Assembly: GCA_012295275.1 (NCBI GenBank)
Contig: CM022669.1
Location: forward strand, 17,341,172-17,405,171
Direction of reading: 5' to 3'
Source: Chrysomallon squamiferum
Taxonomy: Eukaryota; Mollusca; Gastropoda; Neomphalida; Peltospiridae
Length of the DNA: 64,000 nucleotides
Shown here: in pieces, positions 1 to 15,000 of the stretch
How positions within the stretch are numbered: the stretch's first letter is position 1
How the letters are laid out: each line of letters starts with the position of its first letter
Made by a program: the position numbers and the translations under genes
Notes under the pieces: generated by a model
The model's input: the letters and a program-made list of their open reading frames with translations, nothing else
Databases searched by the model: none
Told to the model about the DNA's origin: nothing

Positions 1-1548
1 ATTTCTTTATTTTTGTAGAAAACAATCAAATGGCATTGTATTATTGTAATAAATATCAGAATTAATTCTTCAGTTAAAAGGAAATTAAATCACATATTCT
101 TCATTGTTCTCATCTTACAACTTTTTCATCACAAACATTAAATATGCAACTCATAAATTTATAAAAAGGATTTGTTTTTTCAAAATTTTAGGTAATCAGA
201 ATATTCTCAAGATAAAATATAAATATGATATTTTGTAATGAGCTTTAGAGAAATTTCCATGTTGTTGTTGTTATTATTATTATTATTTTTTAATGTTTTT
301 TTTCATGACAAATGTTAGTGTAATAAACATTCTGTACCTTTATGCAAAAATTTAATAATAAGACATAAATTAAATAAATATATTTTATTAATGATTTCAC
401 TTCAAAACCTTTACCTCTTTTAAATTAAACCTAAAAATGTGTGAAACAAACAGTCAACATAACAGCTTAAAAGTTTATTTCATTGATAATAAGTAATGTT
501 ATTACTTCATTTAATATTTTGGCATAATGCAAAAGAAACTGAAAATAACAAATAAACACTGCACCTTTTGAAATTCAAAAATGAATGGATGCTTAATGCA
601 TTTCCAGGGTAAAGACAAAATTATGAAAGAAGAAACGTTTTATTTAACAATGCATTTGACCACTTACTGTCACATCCCCAAATACTTGTTGCTATCATAT
701 TATGGATTGTTATTATTTGACATCAAAGTCTAGTTTATATATATCTGAGAAAACACATACCATAGCCTTTGATTAACCCCTAAAACAGTATTTAAAAAGG
801 AAACTTTTATTTTATATATGTATATATGTATGGACCATATTCCTCTATCTTTACAGCATATCAGTTATAAATCTTTTTTTAGTTTGACCTTATTGATGTA
901 TCTTTATCAGTCTATTTTAATTATTTTTTAAATTTTTATTTAGTTATTTATTTTTAAATTTTTTATTTTATTTTTTAATTTTTATTTTTTTAATTTTAAA
1001 ACAAAATATAAATAATGATGCTTTATAATCACAAATCAAAAAAATCTACAACTTTTATTTTTTATTTATTTTCTTTACATGGACATGAGTCATCTATCTT
1101 TGAAATAGTTCTTAAAATGCCTGTATCATTTACAGATTTATTTATTCCATACAAGTGACATAATTTTGTGAATGGCCAGATTTAGCATGCAAAATGGAAC
1201 AACTCAAAATGCATATCTAACCAAAGCATACTTAAAGAACTATACGTATATGTAACAACTAACACTAAACAACTTAATCAGCAAGCACGAACTGAAATAT
1301 TTTCAACTAAAATGAATGCAAAATAACAAGCACGATACTGTTTTCTTTTTTTTCATCGAAACTATTTTTATTCTGAAATATCAATTTCAAACGGTGAGAA
1401 TTAATTCAAAATGCACAATCACACTGAAATTATGTTTCTCAAGTTTTAGGTCAGTCACAAAATGCAGAAAGAGAACTGACTTTTAATACAAGTTTTATTT
1501 TCTTGTTAAAGGTGAGTAAAAACAGGCTATTCTGTAAGATGCCCTTAC
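1..1548. other. Left-edge intron, no exon seen
   Basis: AT-rich sequence with T-rich and A-rich low-complexity tracts (for example 900-1000). It lies 3' of the last visible exon of the minus-strand gene that runs off the left edge, so it is most simply intron. I see no further exon with good splice signals and a compatible phase. Confidence 0.5.
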
Positions 1549-2307
1549 CCGAGGGACGATTGCGAAACTTGAAACGAAATGCTGAATTCAAAGATGAAAC
1601 AACAAAATCAAACAACTCAAATTAAATGAAAAAAGATTTCTAATATTACGTTGTTTATGAATCATATTTATTATATTAGAATATTTTGAATTATTTTTAG
1701 CATTATCTTGAACAGTAGTATTTGTTTGTGGATCATGTTGTTTGAAGTTAAAAACATTTATTTTTAACTATTAATGCTATCTTTGATTCATTTTCAAACG
1801 GAAATTACTTCTTTTTTTATATATATTATTTAATTGCCATTAATATTGTTTTAAGTATCATTACATAAGGACAAGTAATAATAATAATTGAAACTCAAAA
1901 ATTCAAGATTACATAAGTTATCAGTTTTTATTTAATCCATCATTTTATTATTTTTTATTTTTATAAGAAAGAATAACTGGTTAGCCATTAAATATATGTT
2001 TTAGACTTAAGTATTAACTTCAGTATCACTATTTTTATTTTTTATTTTTATTATTTATTATTATTATTATTTTATATGCTGATTAAATAAAAAATAAAAG
2101 ATTTCTTTTATGAGTTGATTTATGAAGGGAAATAACTCTGTCTCCTAAAGCTTAATCCAGATCTTCCAGTGAAGGAATGTCACTTCAAAAACTGATTTCA
2201 TTTCTCAGAAATATAAATGACAGCATCGAGTACTGTCCATATTATATCTTTCTAATATTTATTCTTAGTTAATAATAATTAAATTAAATTAAATTAAATT
2301 AAAAAAA

Positions 2308-2342
<35 letters not shown>

Positions 2343-5300
2343 CAAAAAAGATAAAACTACTGTAATTATAAAAGAATTGTAAAAAGAAAAACATAATATA
2401 AATTATTGGGATTTCTTTTATTTATTTTTTTATTTGTTTTATTTTTAAAGTACTGTAAAACATAAATAAAAAAATAACCACCTTTGAATGTAAGTAACAA
2501 AATAAAATGTCGTTTAAAAATAAAACAAAATAATCTTACAGTATAAATAAAGAAAAATTAATTTTAAAATAAACTGCAATAAAACAAAATAAAATAAGCT
2601 TCCATTATATATGTATAACAAAGTAAAATTTCATTTCAAATAAAACAAAATAACAAAATAATTTAAAATAAATAAAAACTGAATTAAAATAAAAAAAATA
2701 AATTTTTCATCTACTTTTATAAATTAAATAAACGTAAAAAAAATAAATATTTAATAATAATTAAAATAAACAAAAGTTCTCTGATATTAAAAATCTGATG
2801 TAATGAATATTCTGGTTAGCTTGGTGCTGGCCTTTTTACTCACCTTTGTAAAATGTAAAAACAACAACACTGGAAGCTAAATGTTTAAAATTGATAGCTT
2901 ACATTGTTCTCGCTCACCTTCTTTAGCTCTTGATCGACGTTTCTCTGCCTGCAACACACAATATATCAAGACTTTTTTATACAAATTTATTTATTACAAA
3001 ATTAATACAAAATTAGTTAGCAAAATACCTATCCAAACAACATGAATACATTTTTTTTAATAATTATTATTCTAGGAACAAAGATTTATTGCAAGTCAAA
3101 ACAGTGACTGCAAAAAGCATCATTCATCAAAACAATGGGAACTAATATTTTAAATATGCTGTGTTCATTACATATATCAACATTTAATATATTTATTTGT
3201 TACTTCATCCAGGTGGGTCAAAGAATGACTTTTAGATTTCTTGATAAAGGTTCACAGCATATGCATCAGCAATGTCTTTTCCCATTGCAGATTTGGATTA
3301 GTATGTCAGTAATTTGTTGTTGTTGTTTTTTTTTCCTATTTCAGCAAAGGTCGATGAAATCATAACTGAGTTCAAGAGTCAACTTTGAAATGATGTTTTT
3401 ATTGTAATACTGATATTTGAGAGAAAGTTGCTTTCGCTGTTGTTTTTGTAGATTTTTGTTTGTTTGCTTTTTTTTTCAAAGAAGAGAAATTAATGAAATT
3501 GTTTTTTATTTCACCAAAAAAAAGAGAAATTTAAGAAATTAAAAAAAAAAAAAAAAATGAGAAACGTGAAGTTTTAGTTATTAAAAATAATAACATACCT
3601 GTGCACTCCTGTTCACAGGTGGCTCAGTAAGTTCAGGTATTTCGACATACTGGTCACGGCGCTGGTACTGTTTCTGTAGCAACCGGTCTGTCTCTTCATC
3701 CGTGTCCGAATCTACAAACATCGGAAGTGTTTATGGATTAAAAACAATTCTTATAAAATAAAAATTTTTTTTTTTTTTATTATTTTTTTTTTTTACAATG
3801 TTTACAAATATTTCTTTTTAACATAACTGTATCCAGTACATTAAAAAAATAAAAATGTATATATATTTATTTTATTATGTGTTAAAACAATTAAATTATT
3901 TTATTAACACTAAAATACATACTAACTTGGGCACCCATACTCATATCAGATGAAACTAAATGTAATAATAATATATATATATATATATATATATACAGAT
4001 TCAAAGTAACTGGTGTATTTAAGTAATAATCAACTTATGTGCACTAAAATAAAAACCAACCAATCAAGTGCTTCTTCTAAAAGTTGATGAATTTTGTGTT
4101 TTATATTAAATGTTATTTTTGGAAGAGGCGATAACACTGAGATTGGTTATTCTTTGTTTTTATAATGTATAATTTTGGGGACTGGAAGAACAATTTTGTT
4201 TGGAAGGTTATATATGCTTATTTAACTGGCATTAAATATGTCTTTACTAAATGATATAAACTTGGGTTGTTTGTTGAGTGTTGTTTTCATGTTTTCTTCA
4301 TTTATCTTTTTTTGTTTATTTGTTTTTTGGGGTGTTTTTTTTTTTGGTGGGATGGGGTAGGTGTATGTATATATGTATTTCTTTGTTTTGTTTGAAATTC
4401 CATGCCATCAGTAAGTGTAAAGAAACTCCAATTCAGCATCATTCATGTGTTTTTTAAAATGACAAAGCTTGTTCATGCAGAAAGTTATGCCATATAATGT
4501 AAAATAAAAATTAGATGAATTATTAATTATTTGGCTGCTTCCTGAAACTGTGGACAAATTGTAGTTTGCTGGGGGTCTAGGTAAAATCACATTTTTTTCA
4601 AGCAAGCATTCATGGCATGAAAGAAATAAAGGGGGAAAAAAAATTAAGAAATCATGATAAACAGAAGACAAAAATATTTTCTATTCTACTATGTCAAACA
4701 TGAAAGAAATTATGCAAAACTTAATAAGGAAATTATTAAATTAAATTAAATAATATTTTCAAAACTACATACATAAACATCCATGCTTATATAAACGGAA
4801 AATTTCATTCTCATAATGCATACACATTTATTTTCGTAATCAAAATTACTTCCATGCAGAGAATAATAATAATAATAACAATAATAATAAAGATATATTT
4901 AAAACTTATTTCCTTATCTGACTCAGTAAATAATCAGCTCAGAAAATACCTCCATGCACCTCCCGAACATACGCATTCTGTGAGGCTGGCTCAAGATCAC
5001 TGGCACAGTCTTCAGTGGAAGAATATTCAGAATTGCGATCGTTTTGCAATGTGTGGTTGGAGTTGCACGGTGCCACGTAGCCCGAACGCACACCGCCATC
5101 GGGACTGACGTGCACACCGTTCTGGGCACACACATGCTCAAGTGAATCGTCTTTTTGTAGGGCGGCGTATTTTTTGCCTTTGTTTCGACGTGTGTATTGA
5201 ATGCCTTCCCTCTCTTCATACTCATCGTCAGACTCATAGCCTATAAACAAAGAAGCATGCAAGGTTCATGACAGCATGCAGAGAACAAATGCACATACAT

Positions 5301-5970
5301 GACTATGTTCACAGTAAAACGACTTGTCATTCAGAGATCTAACTAGTTAGCCAGACTTTTTTAACACATGCTACGTGGATGTATTAATAATAAAAATTAA
5401 AAAAAAAGGATTTTTATTGTTTGTTTTGGTGTGGTTTTTTTTATAAATATATATTTTCTGCTCAGAGTATTTGTAGTTTTTTTAAATATATTTGTTCTGA
5501 AGGAGTTTTATAATTCATAGATTTTTGAGGATGTTGTTTTAGACTATGAACAATTAATAAAGATTATTTTAATTTGTTTAATTTACACTTAAATTCTGAA
5601 ATTGTAATTGTCTTTCAAATATGAATATAGTTTGCAAAACTACTAAATGTTAAATGCTCAGACATTTAAATTATTTTTTTTTTTTTTTTTTTTTAAATAT
5701 TAACAGGTTTTGTCTTCTTTTTTTGCCCCATTTTGTCAATTCATTTTTTTCAGTATCAAAAATTAAAAATTAATAATTTTCCTAAATGTAAATTGTAATG
5801 ACTTTATGAATGGCCAAACTGTCAAATTTTTTATAAATAAATTTTAAGTATTAATTTTTTAAATACATTATTTATTACAATTTAAAAACAAAATTTATTC
5901 TGCTAAATAAATATTATGAGTATTATAATTATATGAATATAGGATAATTTTTTAGATAAAATCTCCAGAA

Positions 5971-6020
<50 letters not shown>

Positions 6021-9000
6021 ATAAAAATATTTCAATATTATGACAAAGTTTAAATATAATTCAGAACAAGTTTTGAAAACCTATTATACACAAAATTCTA
6101 AAAACTCACACATTTAAAATTATACACACTTGCTAAATTATCAACATTAATACATCATAAAAATAATCTCAAATGCAACATTATCTAAGAAATATAAATC
6201 TATTCTATTTCCAGTGAACATGCCTATATACCATGCATTTGTTTCTTCATAACACCTGATTAATTATATCTGCCTGTGTGCATTATTTTGGTGTTTTATT
6301 GATACACAAGTACTGTTCAAATCACTTCATTATTTTATTACTAATTCATCTCATGAAAATCAGTGGCACAGAAATTTATGTCTTTTATATGGAAAACACC
6401 AAAATCTATTTAGAAATCTTCTCTTGGTATGCTTACATGAATGTCACAAAATTACTAGTTTTGGTATACCACTATTATGACTATACCTAAAGAATACATT
6501 TGACAACACAATTTTTTCAGTGCTATAACTAAATTTTATCATTTTTTTTTTTTATTTTACATATCAGTATCAGCAATTTTTGGTGTCTTATTAACAGATC
6601 AAAGAACAATGAAAAACATTTAATTTCATTAATTAATAATAAAAAAAATATTTTCACTATTTTTCTTTCTTTCTTTCAAATGATAATATATAATGTGTAT
6701 GGATCATGAATATAAATATTTAAATTTACTCTTTTTTTTATTTTTTTAAATTAAATTAAATATGGAACATTACTAAGAAATGATCATTTTCTTTTCTTTT
6801 AATCGTCTTCTTTTTAAATTCCTTTCAAATTTTTTTTTTTAAATAATCAGAATCATCCAGACATCTGACATCAGCATCAAAATCTTTTTAAAATAAACAG
6901 TAAATGTATTCAAAAAGACACCAAAGAAAAAAAAAAGAAAAAAAAAAGCACACTGCAGGAGTTCTAAGAAAATAATTCCAGACTTTAGATTTCATAAATA
7001 AAGATTTAATATATGTTTTCTTCTCATTACCTTAAGTAGTTATATGCTTATATATTTATACAGTATAGGATTAGTGCTGTAACAATTTTATTAAGTAACA
7101 CGATTTATAACTACTTACTGATCATATATTCAATAACATTACTTCATTTCTAATACACACACACACACAGAGTACAAACACATGACAAAAACTTTTAATC
7201 ACAAGCACAAATGCACACACAAACACAAACACACACACACACACACACACACACTTGTTTTTTCATAAAATGGTTTATCTCCATATACTACTTGGATTAT
7301 CTACGCTAGCAGTTATCTTAAATATTAATCTATTAATAAACTATCTAACACTGTGCACATTAAGAGACATGCATATATGACAACATAATCAATGACCATG
7401 CTATCATTTGCAAAGACAAGCAAAAAATGGTGGTTGCATAATGTAGAAAAGAAATATTAAAAGATTTCTAATTATACAGATATATGAGTTAAATGCAAAG
7501 ATTTTAAAGATAGTAAGAAGTATCAGGATTACATTAAGAGAATTTAAAACAGCATTACTTATAAATCCTTTTAGCAAGTTCTGGCATCTCTTATTAAATG
7601 GAAATTACCGTTATTTCTATGTTAATATTTCAGTAGTGACATGGCAAAGATAAATGATAGGAAGATGTGAATGTTACGCAAGTAAATGCTCTTTCTAGTT
7701 TAATTTTTACATAATAAACATTTTTGAGGGTACTTTTTTGTCTATGTGTGGGTGTGTGTGTGTAGGTTTCTGTATATTTGTGTTAATTTGTATGTATGTT
7801 TGCATTCTTGTGTTTTTGCATGTGGAAGGGTGCATTTAGAAAATGAAATAAATATCAACTGAGTTACTTTTCAAAAACAGAAAAAAGATTGTGAAAACAA
7901 ATACCAAAAAGTTGAGAGACAAAAAAAAAAAAAATAAAGAAAATTAAACTGAAATAGCAAAGTTTTATAGCAGATTTTTTACTATTATTTATGTATGTTT
8001 TTATCAGGGGATCTAACAGGAAAGGCACAGAACATGCATGACTCAACTTTTTGGCAATCAGTATTTGACTGCTTTTATTTTTTTTTTTTTTTTTCTTCTG
8101 TGTAATGAAATTTATTTAGTTTTGCCCCCTTTGTGTTCTGTTTTCTCAATATGTTAAGCAGGAATAAATTCTAGTTGCAAGATCTATATATTACACAACT
8201 TGTTATATATTAAAGATGTTCTAAAATAAATATGTAAGAGGAACCCATGAAGATAATGTTAATTTCATTTTCTAAGATATGTAAATTTCAGAGGTTAAAG
8301 TCAGATTTGTGAGACATACAGTTTTTTTAAAATAAATATTTATGGAGATATACACCATTAAATAAATAATAAGTATTTCTTTCTTTTTTTTCTGTTTGAT
8401 TTAAAAATATATTTATTTGTTGACAATGAATGCAATTCAAAACATTTATACTTACAGCTATTTTGTTTTAATTTTGAAAATGAATTATTATTTTTATTAT
8501 AATATTTTTATTTTTATTTTTTATTATTATTTTTTTTATTTTGGCTCTATCTTGAAAGGCTGTTTTTAATACCATGTACAAAAAATTAAAAATTACAAAA
8601 AAATAAATTTTATAAATGTACTATTCAATACAACGCACGGCACAGTTAAACAAAATTTAAAATCTATTTCCTTCACACATGCAATATATATCAAGATAAA
8701 ACTTTACACATTTCATTAATTTAAAAAAAAAAGACTATTAAAGATAAATCATGCAAGCTAAAATTACATTTAAAAAAAAAAGCTAATTAACCATTTAAAA
8801 AGGCATCCCTTTGCAAATATTGTAAGGACCACTAATACAGGCTATTCGTACTGATTTCAGAATTAATAATAAGCGACTGAATTAAAAACAACTAATTTCT
8901 CCAAAATAATAAACACAGATGTTACCATTAACACAAACAATTAAAGACACTATTAACATGAACAAGTAAAATAATCATTAAAAGTGGATTTTTTAATATG

Positions 9001-12000
9001 TTTTTTTATATTTCAGCATTTGCAGCTGGTAATATCTGCATATAAACAAAAACTAACAGATTCAAGTTTTTTATGTTAGAAGAAGACTTCAAAATATTAT
9101 GTTAAGCAACTGCTCTATGTAACATGTTTAATCTATTCCTACTCTGATATATTCAAGGTTAAACTCTGATATATTTTAAAAAGTCATTTGATTAATTTTG
9201 TGAACATAATATTTCAAGACCTGATCAAGTCCATGGAACCAGTTTCTTCTAAATTCTCAAATTTTCATTAACTTTCATTATTAAATTTGACTTTTTTAAT
9301 GTATTATCTTTTTGTATTTGATTAATTTTGTAAACATAACATTTCAAAACGTGATCAAGTTCACATTTATCTTAAATGTTAGAAATTTCATTAACCTTTT
9401 ATTCTCATATCTGATTAAGTGACTTTCCTTTCAAATCGGATTAATTTCACAAATCCTTTTATCAATAATAAGCTCCATTCTTTTCTTCTTTTTTTTTGGT
9501 AAAAATTTATCAAAAATCTTTACACAACATTATTTTCAAAAGTTTCACGGCTAATAAAAAGTATTAAAATTTTTTTTTTAATGCCATCTACATTTATACA
9601 TATTCACTGTACTTCACATAATGAAATTCTTTTTTAATTGAACAAAAAAAATAAGAAAAACTGAAAAATACAAATAAAATAAGTAAATTATCTGCAAAAA
9701 GATATATATTTTTACTAGAAGGACAAAAGGATGCCATTTTCAAAAGGCTAAATTAGCTTTTTATAAACACAGTAAGCCACAATTAAAAAATCACTGAGTA
9801 TGAAGATTGAGAAAGAATTTTTTTTTTAATTAATTCTGCTGGGAAGTTCATTTGTAACTCTAGTCTACATTGCTGAAATATTCCTGATCAGTATTTATGA
9901 TGCCACGACACATCTCAATATGAATATGAAGAAATATTTAGTTCTGTACATATAGAAATAATAATAATAATAAAAGAAAAAATATGGATGATAGAAAAAA
10001 GAAAAGATAAAATTCAAAAATACAAACAAAATGACAGAAACAGAAATAAAAAATAATAAAATTTAAAAAAGTCGTACATAAATACAAAAGGTTGTTTAAC
10101 AGATTATGTGTCTATGTAAGTATAAATATACATGTCATTTGTGAAAGTGTATGGGTATCTACAGTCTTATATGTATGTTACTATATATGTATCTGTATTA
10201 TAGTGTAATTATTAGACTATTAAGTATTATGAACAGAAAAAGTGAAGTCATCTAAAGGAATGATAAATAAATTCACTAGCATGAATAAAAGTTATCACTT
10301 AAATAGAATTTGCTAGTGAGAATAAAAGTTAGCATTTATGAAGTACGTAAATAAGCACTAGGTAGCTTATAATTTATATATAAGCACTAGATAAATGCCA
10401 TAGTTTCTGCAGTAGGAAATGTGGTGTGGTGTGTGTGCCAGTGTGTGTGCTTGTTTCTAGCAGATCTGAAGCAGTTTAGGAATCTGTGAGAGATCAGAGT
10501 GTGGTGTCAGTGTGTTCAGGTGCACAATAAATGGACAACAAGGTTGAGTCACAAAATGGTCACACAACTGACTAATTGGAATACAGAGTGATGATCATCT
10601 GACTTGAAAATGTCAAACTGTAAAGTGTACATTATAATAATAATCAGTTTAGAAATCTAACCACAATTGTTTGTTTAAACAACAAAACTACTGATTTATA
10701 TATATATATATATATGGAAAAAGATCATGAAACAATCTTTTTGACAATTTGATTTAGGGAGTTTATAGGCCAGAGTAATTATGACTTTTAGTATTTATTG
10801 ACAATTTGGAAACCATTTAAAATGAATTTGTAAGTTAATTTTTTACTACTACTAATAATAATAATGTATTAGCTAGAGAAATAAGAAAGTTTTAAAATTC
10901 GAAAACATTATAGCATATAATTATAGATTAATTAATTTTATACTCGTAGTACCTATCTATATTAATAAGTTCGATAAAAAAAATTACTAATAGTTTGGAA
11001 AACATTTTGTAACATATAATTATATAAATAATTTAAAACTTATAATACCTACATTAAATAGAGAGATAAGATTTACAATTCTCATATTTACTTATGTCAT
11101 TCTTTAATGTTTCAAGATTATTATTATTATTATTATTATTATTAAACAGATAATTATATATATATATATATATATATAATTATTTTTTTTTAATTTTTAT
11201 TATCATTTAACATGCCAGATGATCATTCTTTACATTTATATGTTTGGGATGAAACCAGACAGGAGGTCAGAGAATGGTTGCTTGGTAACACTGAATATAG
11301 GGTGTTAAGAAAGTCTCACTGAGAATTACAAAACACATGAAATCACTGGGCTGCAGAAGACACCATTATAATAATGAAATACTTTTCATATTATTTATTT
11401 ATTTATTTATTTATTTATTATTTATTATAGCCAACAAAGATATCATTTTGTGAGAATAACTGTTTATATCAAATATAAAAATTTGAGGATATGTTTTATA
11501 TAATTTGAATATTTAACAACTTAAAAATAATTATTTCTGGCCAGAGAAATAATATTAGTACCCTTTCTGTTAAATTGTTTGATTTTTAGTGTATTTTTAC
11601 TATTATTATTATTGTATTTTAATTAAGTTAAAAACTAAATGAATAATTAATCAAATTAATTATGTTAATCATAACTGTATTTGTTGTTAGTGTTATTTTT
11701 AACAATTCTAATCTAATACTACTGATTATCTGTATGTTTTTAATTTAGCATCTCTTACTGATAATTACAATTCCCTATTATTTATATTTAAATTAGTTTA
11801 TTTAACCTTGAATATTTTTAATTTAAAAAATATACTTCAATCTTATTCTTCAGATGGAAATGTGCTGTTATTAATATATTATACATTTTATTATATGTGT
11901 AATTTCTTTGGCACAAATACAGTTGAATATTACTATTTATTTGCAATAATGATTTAATTCGGAATCTATTTATCATAAATGTAATTTAATATTACTGTAT

Positions 12001-15000
12001 AATTTACAGTGTTATTTATTTAATGTGATATATCACTGTTAAAAAAAAAAAAAAATTTTTTAAATGTTTTACTGTTTATCCATAATGTTAACTTAATTTG
12101 GTGTAGACAATAATAACAGTGCCATCTGTGGGTGTATTTTTTTCACAACAACAATAACAGGTACAGTAAATACTAAATATTCCATACCAGAATGTTTGAA
12201 AACTGTAAAAAGAGAGAAATATATTTCATTTTGTTTCTATTAGAAATGTCTAAGCATTGATACCCCAGACCTGCATAATTACAGTGTACTGCATAAGTGG
12301 CAGATGAATCAGAATTTGACTTGATGTCCAGCTAAGACAGTAATAAAAAAAAAATATTCTTTTATTCCCCCCCAAAAATATTATTCTGTTATATTATTGA
12401 ACAAATAAATTTTCAAACTGAAGTTTTTGTACAGCTGATCATAAAATTACATATAAAAAAAAAATCTAAAACTTTATTATTTATCTTTCAACATCAATGA
12501 CCTACATCAAAGATCTACATCAAAGAGATGCAATCTGTTGCAAAGAAGGATTAGCCTAATTCAAAATTATCTGCCACTTTCTCTCCATTTATCACCAGCT
12601 TCTGGCCACCAGCTGTATCTGTGAAATGAAACTGGAGGGGTTTAATTGATTAGTTGGTTGGCCAATCCACCACCATATAATAGATGATACTGTATTTACA
12701 TCAATTTCTGCCTAAGGGGATATATGCACGTACATCCTTTAGAAAACCATAGGGTCAATATTTACATAAATTCCCTTTTGTCCATTTTTAATTAAAAGCC
12801 CATCATACAAATAGAGGAAGACATTATCTGCCTGCCACGGTTATTTCTCTCCGTTCAGAAGGCTGTAACACAACAAAGTTTTATAACACGTGAGTGGATA
12901 TGAACTTTTAATACTCCATGTTTGATATTAAAGTTTAAAACTCAGTGTGGAATACAAATATTAACATTCAGCACTGTGTCTGAGATTTGTAACACAGGAA
13001 AAAAAAAAAACATGCTTAGAATAACCAGGCAGAAACTGAAATAAATACAGTAAAAGCAGGCAGGCCCAATGCAATATTTTGCTGCATGAATATATAGCAT
13101 CCAGGTTTTTATCAGCCCTGAAAGGTTCAGTGCAGCCAGTGACACCGTTACCTTTGGGAAGTGGAGGAGCTTTCCCATTTTCGGTGTATTCGTTGTCTAT
13201 TAAACCGTCTTGTTCTTGGGCCTGACCTTCCTGTTCAAACGCTGTGCAAAAGAAATGAATATGGGTAACATGGATGAATAAATGCACATAACATGAATGG
13301 ATAATCTGAATGGTTTTGAATAAATTTCACATAAAAATGGAAGACTAAAGCAAATGACGTACAAATATAATTTATGTAACTTAAACCATTAAAGTAAGTC
13401 CTGGATAGTACATTTACATAACAGTCATTAATGAAATGTAAAGCACTTAAATAACATTAATGCATAATACCTGCAATAGCTATACACAGTCAACATTATT
13501 GTGGAGACTACTGCAAATTTACTTTTCCATAGAATTTTTACTGCCTTGAAATTTTGAATATTTTTTTTTAAAAAGAAAAAAGAAAAAAAAAAACTTACTA
13601 GTACCCATTGTGATTGGTATATATGTACTGGATTATATTATTATATTCAGATTTTTAAAAACACTGAATAAGTATATAAAATAAACAAATAAATTTGCTT
13701 CAAAACTATTCAAACTCATAAGCTGAAAGAACTTGAGGTATCAAAGTTCAGTTCTTTCTTTAACATTTTTAAGTTGTATTTAAATTAAAAAAAACAAAAA
13801 GTCAGCTGTACATCCAATGTTGAAATATTAAGATTACTTCAATAAAATGCAAAATGCTTTAACAGCTAACAGGCAGATCAGTATTATTCATAATGGTGTT
13901 TATAAGTAATGTTTGACTACTATGAGGATCTAAACTCAATTAACTCCAATTTTAATTAAGACTATTCAATATAAAAATGTTTTTTAAATTGTAAAAGAAG
14001 TATTATTAATATTGTTAATAATGAACAGACTAATGACAACACTCAGCTATCACTTCATGGATATTGTAATATAAAAATGATAATAAATAGTTTTTTCAAC
14101 TATCTATAACTATTATTAGTATTTATAAATACTGCAGGTATACTCAAAAATATCTTCTGATAAATTAACACTGAAATAAAAACCCAACAGAACATTATTT
14201 CTGATAATTGTTTTCTGATATACTGGTAAAGCCCGTCTTTTTAATTATATTTCAGACAAGTGAAAAAAAAAAAAAAAAAAGTGGATTTTCTTAAATTAAT
14301 AAATGTAAATGTCTTACCGTGACCGAATTTTCAGAATATTTGACTTTAACAACATTTAGACAATTAATATAGATTATCTAGATTTTTTTTCTGCAATCAT
14401 GTTCAGATGATATTTATTTTGTTTTATTATATCATTATTATTATTGATATTGCTACTACTACTACAACTACTACTACTACTACTACTATTACAAGTAATA
14501 GTGTGTAAAAATATAAAAAAATAAATAAAAGCAACAAAAAAGAAAGAAATTTATCCTGAAGTATTAAAATTCTATAATCATTAGTTTTACATTTAAAAGA
14601 TGTGTAAGATATTACATTCTTATGTTTGGGGTCTTTTGTTTTACATTGATTACAACCCAATCTGAAAGACCATGAATCAAATATCATACAAGGAAATATC
14701 TTTCGGATTAAATGTGTTTGGAATGTGTCTGATATTTACCGATGAATTTCAAAGTTCACTGCATATTTTATTGACTGGTTCTGATGAAATAACTGATATT
14801 GTAACTGTTATGTCTACAGCTCTCTAATTTAAATGCACTTCTCTTATCTTTGTATTTTATTATGATTATTCTAATTTTTATTTTTATTTTTTTATTATTA
14901 TTATGTAAAGATGGATAATATCAGGCACGTTTAAAATTTTAGTTATAAAATTTATATTTAACTCAATATATTTATTTTCTATTTTATATTTTCTAATATT

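Larger units (their letters stand above)
5241..13151. other. Large intron of about 7.9 kb, AT-rich with simple repeats
   Basis: Lies between the exons ending at 13152 and starting at 5240, both in phase 1. It holds a (CA)n tract near 7226-7253, (TA)n near 10699-10714 and 11155-11178, (TTA)n near 11120-11144, a (TTTA)n tract near 11391-11425 and a diverged local duplication at 9187-9365. The only coding-like piece seen is the candidate terminal exon at 12551-12618. Confidence 0.6.
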
